Shown here one piece after another: positions 31,801 through 40,800 of a DNA stretch of 64,000 nt. Within the stretch, counting starts at the first letter, position 1. Each line of letters opens with the position of its first letter. The DNA comes from Nocardia concava NBRC 100430 (GTDB lineage: Bacteria > Actinomycetota > Actinomycetes > Mycobacteriales > Mycobacteriaceae): contig NZ_BAFX01000023.1 of assembly GCF_000308815.1 (NCBI RefSeq), positions 1-64,000 on the forward strand. Direction: 5' to 3'. The notes under the pieces were generated by a model. The model was not told the origin of the DNA, made no database searches, and worked only from the letters and a program-made list of their open reading frames with translations. The position numbers and the translations under genes are program-made.

Positions 31801-34800
31801 CTGGAGTTCCGACCTCGGCCAGGGGTCCACCACCGAGCCCCGCCACGAGTCCGCTGCCGAGCCCGGCCACGAGTCCACCGTCCAACCGCAGGCGAGCACC
31901 GCCGAGGTCGCCGTGTCGGAGACCTCCACCCAGGCGGTCCGCGCGGCCGACCCCGCCACCCCGGTCGCCCCCGTCGATCCGGTGCAGGCCGCGCCGGCGC
32001 TGCGCGCGGCGGCCGACCACCTCGGCCGCTCCGAGGCCACCCCCGGTCCACGCGAACGCGGTGCCGCGGAACAGGGTTACGCCCGCCGCCTGTCGAAGGC
32101 GCTCGGCCTGGACGAGGCCATCGGTCCGCAGGACCGCCAGGCCGCCTTCCGTGATGTCGCCGAGAATGCCCGCGCCCGTGGCCGTTTCGGTGATCCGGAG
32201 GGCAATGTCCCGCCGCGCCCGATGCGCGCCGAGGACTACGGACGCCTGACCGACGACGAGCGCGTCACTCCGGTGCGCTCCGAGCCCGATCCCGGCGAAA
32301 CCTCGCGTCGGTTGCCGCTGGAACCCTGGTCGGACACGAATCGCGGTGCGGCGCACGACGAGCCGCGTGCCATGACCTTGGACGAGCTGCGCCACGAGCT
32401 GGCCGAGAAACTGGGCCTGCGGCCGGAGGACATCCGCCCGGAACACCTGTCCGAGCTGGCGGGCGAACTGCAGTACCGGAACCTGTTGCGGGCCGGTGCG
32501 ATCGAAGCGCTCCACGACGCCGTCGACCGGCACGCCCGAGCCGCTACCCCGGAGGAACGGGTGCGGGCCGCCCGGGTCCGTGACGAGTGGGCACGCCTGC
32601 TGGGGGTCGATCCGGACCGGGTGCTGCCCGCGCACGCCGAGCGCACCCTCGCCGACCTGCGGGCCGAAACCCTCCGCCGCGCTTCGGATGTCGCGGATCT
32701 GGTGGCCGCCACACACGCCACCCCGGACCCCGCCGACGGCCACCACCTGGTCTTGCAGGCCGGCGGTGACCGGGTGCATGTCAAGGTCACCGAGAACCCG
32801 GACGGCTCGCATCGCGTCGAGGTGACCTCGCGCCCCGACCTGCCCGTACCGCCGGAGGTCGAAGCCCCGGCCAAGACTCCGGGCCTGCTGCGCCGCATGT
32901 GGAATCGCATGATGGCCGGATTCAAGTCGCACTCCCCGGATTACCCGGCGGGTTCGGGTCTCGACGACGGCCAGGGCAAACTGGTCAGCATCGCCGGCCA
33001 TGCGCTCCAGCACTTCGGCGTCGGGGTCGGATTGCATTGGGACGACATCGGCGACCCGAGCCCGCTCGGCATCACCAAGCAGGTCGTGACGATCCTCAAG
33101 CAACGCGAGCGCATGCCGTTCAAGTTCTTCACCAACAGGATCGCCGACATCTCCCCGGACGTGGTGCCCATGCGCACCCGCGACGGCCGCGAGTACGAGC
33201 CGTGGTTCTCCGAGGCCGATCCCATCCTGCGCGCCGAGATCGAGGAGAGTCTGCGCCTGGCGGGATTGCCGACCGAGGAGGACTACCTGCGCGAGCGCGC
33301 GGCGCATCCCCCCGAGCCGCTGCCGGAACGCCCGACCCTGGATGCCCCGCCCGAACGGACCTGGGGCACTTCGGTTCCCGAGCCGGTGGTGCATTCCTTC
33401 GACGCCCGCGATGCCGCGCTGACCGAGTTGGTGCACCAGGCCCTGCGGCACGATGTCGATGTCGCGAGCACCGACCCGGCCGCCCTGCGCGGCGCGGTGG
33501 ACGACGCCGCCTACCGGCTCATGCGCCGCGCCGGCGCCATCGAGGCGCTGCGCGACGCCGCCGAGCGCTTCAACCTGCAGTCGGAGCTGGTGCCGCCGCG
33601 GCCGGTCGCCATCAATGACTCGGATCCCCTGGGCCGCTACATACGCGATGTCCGCGAGGTCAAGGAACTGCGTATTCAGCAGGAACGGGCCGATGCCCGC
33701 CGGCAGCTCGCGGGCGCGGACCCCGACGACCCCGCGCTGGAATACCGCCCGCGCGAGCCGCGGGTGACCGCCCTGGACTATGTCGGCGTCAACAATGGCG
33801 CCGGCGACCCGCGTCACTTCGAAGATCCGGATCCCGCGCAGCCGGAGCGCGAACAGGGTGGGTATTTCAACGATGCCCTCCGCCGGGACCAGGTCGCCGA
33901 GGAGCGCTCGAACTGGGCGCAGCTGCTCGGGGTCGGCCTGGACGAACTGACCCCCGAGCGACTCGCGCACACCATTGCAGACCTGCGCATGCAGGTCCGC
34001 GACGAGGCCGACCACCTGGCCGAATTCTCCGGCGCGGTCGACCATTTCCTGGACGCCGACACCGTGGCCCGCGATCACGCCCGTCAGCTCATCGATCGCA
34101 CCGCGCACGTCTGGCTGGACAGCGAGGGCGGCGCGATGCTGGAGCCCGGTATCGGGATCCGGCCGGGCGAGCACGCGGGCGACCCGCACCGGCTCGTGGT
34201 GATCGGCGCCGACGGCGAGCACGTCGGACGCCTGGCCCGGTACCTCGCCGACCATCCCGAGATGGGCGGGATGCTCAATCGCGGTGAGCTGCGACTGGAT
34301 TTGCGCAACGTGGAGCTGAACGCCGACGGCGATGTGCACGTCGTCGCGCCAAAGACGGTGCCGGAGGTGCGTTTCCACGACCTCGACCTGAACGGCGAGC
34401 ATGCCCCCGTCCTCATGGTTCGCGAGGGCGATGCGGAATGGCATGTGGTGCAACCGGAGCCGGCGCACGCGCCCGGCCCGGAATCCGCCCCGCACGAATC
34501 CGCGGCGAGCGCACCGCGCGACCCCGACGTGGTGCACGCCGAACGCAAGGCGATGGCGAAGCGGCTGTCGGTCGAAACGGCGGACCTGAGCCCGGATCGC
34601 ATCGAAGCCACCATCAAGGCACTGCGCCAGGACAACGCGCTGCGGGCCGCGCAGATCGAGGGCATGGCGGATTACATCCGCACCAGCGATGCCATCGAGA
34701 ATTTCCACAAATTGGACCGGGTGCTCGGCAACCTGGCCAACCGCCTCGGCGTGGAGCCGCACGAGCTCACGCCGGAGGGCCTGGCCCGGGCCATGACCGA

Positions 34801-37800
34801 CCCGTCGGTGAAGCGGGCCCTGCGCAAGCAGATCGCCGGTGACCTGCTCGACTACGCGGAACTGGTGCGCGACAACGTCAATCCCAAGGGCGAGCCGGAG
34901 GGTGGCCGGTCCAAGGCCGTGCTGGAGGCCCGTGACCGGCTGGCGCGGCGGATGGGCGTCGAGCCGGAGGCGCTCTACGGGTCCAAGCACGAGGTGGACG
35001 ACGTCAAGGGTGAGGTCGTCGGGTACGAGCGGGACCCGGAGAGCCTGAAGCAGAGCAAGCTGCTGCGCGCGGTCAACGACATCCTGACCAGATCGGAGCA
35101 GGATCCGCACCTGCTGGCGGCGCTGGCCGAATACTCGCGCACCGTGGGCGAACACGACCCCCACCACAATGAGCTGAGCTTCGACGCGCGCAATGATCCG
35201 CGGGTCGCCGACGGCGAACTGCCGATCCACGATCGTGACGCGCCCGCGCTGCTGCACCGCCTGCTCAGCGAATCCATCGGCGAGCCACCGCTTTCCGATA
35301 ATCCGCAGGGGGCGGCCGAGGTGTGGTCGCGCCTGCTGGCCGTGGACATCAGTGATGTCGACCGCACCGTGAAGCTGTATCGCGAGCAGTGGCCCGAAAT
35401 GCACGATCGGCTCTCGCCGGACGAACTCTCCCAGGTGCTGCGCACCCAGCGGGACTTCGATGCGCAGACCGCTTACACCCAATACCGTGACAGCCTTGGA
35501 CCCGATCGGACGCCGCTCACGTCGGAGGATCTGAAGAAGGTGGTCGAGCGGGTGCGCTGGGCCAGGTCCGCCGAGGTCTACGAGGTGTACCGAGACGGCA
35601 AGATCGAGGAGCACGAGCGGCCGAAGCCGGACGAGCTGGTCGAACTGGTGCGCGGCATGCGGGAGGAGATCGACTCCCGTGAGGCCGATATCGATGCCCT
35701 GGCACGCTTGGCGGCCGAGTACAACGCGCTGACCACGCCCGTGGAACCCGCACCGCCGCCGCGGAATCCGCGCGAGGTGGCGGCCGATCTCGCCGAGGCC
35801 CGCCATCAGCTGGACCTGGCCCGCGACGGCCGCGACTACGCGTCCGGCCGGATGTATCTCGAGCAGAACCGTCCGCTGCGCGAGAGCGACCTGACACCCG
35901 AGCGCCTCGCGGGCACCACCGACTACCTCGCCACCCGTTCCAGCGAGGAGGGCGGCACGCTGCCGAACTCCGAGCAGCGCATCGAGGATCTGCGGACGGC
36001 GGCCGAGCAATACCACCGGGCCGAGGCGCGGGTGCGTGATCTCGAGGCCGAACTGCACGCGGCGACCGAGGCCGCCATGGGCCCGCTGGACACGCCGGTC
36101 GATGTATGGCAGCGCGAACTCGCCAGCGCGCGAGCCGATCTGGAGGCGGCGGTGGCGGCCTCCCCGGGGCGCTGGCCCGAGGATCTGGACCGCGTGGTCG
36201 ATCAGGTCGACCGGCTCTCGCGGATGCCGCTGGAGACCGGCGACATCTGGACCCCCGAACTGGCGCCGGTCCGCGATGCCGCACAGCGCTATCAGTCCGC
36301 GCTGGAATTCCTCGATCGCGCCGAAGCGAACCTGGTGGATGCCTCGCATGCCGAGGAGTCACCGCGGGAGCGGGCCGAGCGCGAACTCCGCTATGCCCGC
36401 CAGGACGAGTCGCTGGCCGAGGCGCGGCGCAATATCGCCAAGATCGGATTGCCGGTCTCCGACGGCGATCTCACCCGTTCCTGGGCGGCCGACACCCGCT
36501 CGGAGCTCGCCGACACCCCGCGTGGTGAGCTGTCGCCGCGGCAGCGCGGTCTGCTGGAGCTGGCCGACGCCGTCGACCAGCACCACGACGCCCAGGACCG
36601 CGTCACCCGCTGGGAGACCGAGCTCGACCACCTGGACACCGACGCCCGCATCGCCGCCGACACCCCGGCCGCGGCGGCCGCCCGCGCCGTCGACAACGCG
36701 CACACCGCGCTGCGCGAGGCCATTGCCGACTACAACCGCCAAACCGGGCAGCGCGCCCAGGAATCCGACCTCGCCTCCGCGGACTACCGCGCCGCGCTGG
36801 TGGAGCTCGGCAACACCACCATCCGCGAATACACCGGCGATCCCGGCGCCGCCTTCGAGCGCCTGGCCGATGCCGCCGAAAACCTGCACCGCGCACGCGA
36901 TCTCGCCGATTGGGTCGACGCTCACGGGCCGGAGGAGCGGGGACCGGCCGCCGGCGAGACACCCGGCGAGGAGGGTTCCGGGGAGACCGGTCGCGGCGGC
37001 TCCGAGCCGGACGATCCCTCCGGCACCGACCCGGCCAAGCCCGGCGGGCCGAACAAGCCGGGCAGCGATCCGGATCCGGCGGCGGCTGTGGATCCCTCAG
37101 CCGGTGTGGATCCGGCGGCCGTGGACCCCGCTGCCGCACAGCCGGTTTCGAATCACGCCGGGGAATGGGAGCCGCTCGGACCGCCCGAGACCCACGTTCC
37201 CAGCGACGCGCAACGGGCCTGGGTCATCGAGTCACTCGCGGACGCCGGGCAGCGCGCGCACGAGCGGGCGGAGGTCATCCGCGACCGGATGGACGACCTG
37301 GCGCGGGAACTCGGCGTGGACCCGACCGGCCGCTCGACCGAGGGCCTGGAACGCGCGGTCAAGGACGCCCTGGACACGGAGACCGCGCGCGTCGACGAGG
37401 TGATGAACCGGGAGAACATCCCGAAGCACGAAATGCAGGCCTACTTCGACGAACGCGCCGCGGCCAATGCGCGTTCGGCCGAACTCTCGCAGCTGCGCAA
37501 GACCGCCAATGACGGGTTCCGCGAACATCATCAGATGATGGACCGCTGGTCCAAGGCTCGTGAGATGGTCCACGAGGCCGCCGTGAACTCGGTGCTCGCC
37601 GATCTCACCGACCGTCAGGTGCGTCCCCGCATCGGCATCGGGGGCGACCCCGCCACCGTGCACGTGGTCAGCGACCTGCCGGATCACGGCCGCATCCTCA
37701 GCGAGGGCGTGCGCGCGCGGCTCGAACGCGAGGGCACTCCGGTCGAATACCGCCGCGTCGAGGTCTCGATGGCGGACGGCACCGTCACCGTCCAACGGCT

Positions 37801-40800
37801 GCGCCCCCCGGCCGATCCCGGTGCGGCACAGCCGCATCCGGCCGCCTCGCCCGGCCCGAACCTGGATGTCCGCTCGGCCGCGCACAATGGCTCGACCGGG
37901 CACAATGGCTCTTCCGGGCACGATGGCTCGGCCGGGCACGATGGCGCGACTCCCGACCCGGCCGCCGCGCACGGCCAGGGAACACCTCCGTCCGATGCCG
38001 TGCCGTCCGAACATCCGTGGTCGCCCGCCCCGGCCGACGAATGGTCCGGGCGGAGCCCCGGGGAGATCGCGCAGACCCTGCGCGAGCGGTGGCGCCTCGA
38101 GGTCACCGGATTCGACCGCACCGACGTCGAACCGGAGGTGCTGCGCGAGTTCGCCCGTGCCGTCGACGATATGAAGCGCCGCTTCCCGGACGCACCGCTG
38201 CGCGAAATCCTCATCGGCAAGGTCCCGGACGATCCGGAGGACATCGCGTACGCGATGACCCGTGCCAAGCACGAGAACGGCCGCTACCGGGCCGACCAGC
38301 TCATCCTGAACGAGATCTTCGCGACGAATCCAGAGGAATTCCATCGCTCGCTGATCGAGGACGAGCTCGACGGCGGCCACACGCCGAGATCCAGTACGCG
38401 GCCGATCTATTCGCAGATCGTGCACGAATTCGGCCATGTGCTGGACTTCGCCGGACAGGGTCGCGCGCGCCGCGAATTCGACGATGTCCTGTTCGAGCAC
38501 TACTACAACACCTACGGCACCAACGACGGCTACCTGGACTGGGTGCACCAGCTCAGCAAGTACAGCCTGCACGATCCCAACGACAACGGCTTCCTCGTCT
38601 CGAACCCCACTGAGGCACTGCCCGAGGCGTTCACCGACGTGATCATGAACGGCGATCGTGCGAGCGAACCGGCGCGGGTCGCCTACAAGCTGCTGCTCGA
38701 GGCGTACAACGATCAGCACCCCGGCAGCGTCGATCCCGGCGAGCTCCCGCCCGCCATGAGCCGCCGGACCAGCGACCCGTCCGGTGAGATGCCCGAACCG
38801 ACACCGCGCGATCACGCGCCGGTCGAGCCGGAGCGGGACGGCGGCTCGAAGCCGCCGGGCGACGACGAGCACGGCGGCGGCGCGGGCGACGGCCACGGCG
38901 AGCATGCCGGTGATCAGGGCGAGGAGCCGCACAAGGCGCCGTCGGCGGGGGAGCCGGTGGAGCATCGGCTGGAATTCCCGGAGGCCGAGCCGTATCCCCA
39001 TGACGCACCGGATATCAACGATCCGGACTTCGTGCAGAACAAGCGGCGCGGCGCCGTCGTCGAGCGGATCGATCCGCTCGACGAGAGCCGGGTTCGGTTG
39101 CACGACGGGCTGATCGAGATGGTCGACGGCAAGCCGGTCCAGGAGTACGTGGAGGAGCTCGCTCGCGTTCGTGCCCTCGAGCATGCGCAGACCTTGGCCC
39201 GGCGGGGCGAGGGGCCGGTCAGCGCCGTGGCGATCGATCTGAGAACCGGTCTGATCACCGAGGGCGTGAACGGCCGGGTGACCGACAACATCGACGAGCG
39301 GCACCTGCATCCCTTGCTGCGCGAGAACTATCGGGCACTCGGCGACTGGCAGCACCGGATCATGGCTTCCGAAACCGAGGCACGGCAGGGCCAGAGCCTC
39401 GATATCAACGGCGATGTGATCAAGGATGCCGCGGGCAATCCGATCATCGGTGACGTGGTCTTTCATGGCCGGGCTCACTACGACAACCCGCTCCGGCACG
39501 CCGAGGTGAAGGCCGTCAACGAGATTCTGTGGGAACGCCAGCGGCTCAACGGCGACGAGCCGCTCGGCCGGGAAGTCCTGCGGGAGTTGCGGTTCGACCC
39601 CCGCTGGCTCAAGGACATGCAGCGCGGCACCGTCCCCACCGGCGACCATTCCCCGGCCTGCGCCAACTGCAACTCGATGCTCCGCGACGTCCCGAGCTAC
39701 GCCGGCCGCCTCCTGTTCGTCCCGGGCGACTACCGCCTGGAACAGCCCCACGGCGAGGTCCCACGGCACGTGGACCCACTCCCGGACTCGATCCCCGCCC
39801 CCGAGCAGCCCCTCCAGCCCGCCCAGCCGGCAGCACGCTCCGAGGACGTGGCCGAGCCCTCCGCGAGCCCGGAAGGTGCAGTCCCGCAGCAGCATCCGAG
39901 CGCCGAATCGGCGGTTCCGGCGGTCGACGCCGAATCCGTCGACCGTGGCGACGGTGCGGTGGCCCGGGAAGTGGTCGAACCCTCCGGCGATCCGGTGCGG
40001 CAGCCCGAGAATCCAACGCCGCCCGCCGCCGACTCGGATACCGCTGTACCGCAGGCACATCCGGTCTCCGAGCCGGTCACTCCGGTCGCTGATGGTGAAT
40101 CGTCCGTTCCTGCCCAGGAAGCGGAACCCGCGCGGCCGGATCAGCCCGGCCGGACGGTCGAACCGCCCGCGGACGTGGCTGATGTGGCAGCTGGTTCGGA
40201 AGAGGGTGGCGACTCCGGGGACTCGGCGGGTCATTCGGATGGCGGAGAGCCGGTGCCGCCCACGCGTTCCGGGAACGACGGTGGGGACGGTGCCGGACAT
40301 CCGGCCGGGGCGTCCGAGGATCGGTGGAAGTGGAATCCGGACTGGCGGTCGCATGTGCCGCATCCGCCTCGGCCCTTCAATCCGACGTTCCCGCAGTACA
40401 CGCCGCAGCCTTCGCAGCAGCCTTATCCATGGACGCTGCCGCCGGATGAGCAGCAGCCGTCGAACGGACCCACCGAGCCGACTGGTCCGGCGGGGCCGGG
40501 AGATCGTGGACCCGGTGGACCTGCCGCGCCCGCGCAGCCGCAAATGCCCGCGCAGCCCCAAGTGCCCGTACATCCGCAGATGTCGCACATTCCGCCGATG
40601 GGGCAGCAACCGCCCTGGCGGAACGTGCCGCCGAACGGGCAAGTGCCGCCGTGGGGTTCGTGGCCGCAGCCGCAGCAGCCGCACTGGCCCGATGGGCAGT
40701 ATCCGGGTGGGCAGCCGGGGTATTCCAACGGTCAGTCGGAATACCCCAATGGTCAGCAGCCGGGGTACCCGAACGGTCAGCAGCCGGGGTACTCCAACGG

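Noticed and set aside
28664..36349. A 2561-codon open frame on the reverse strand inside giant 2
   Set aside because: Strong third-position GC bias removes stop codons on the opposite strand. The forward frame holds clear domains with catalytic motifs, while the reverse product shows no coherent domain.
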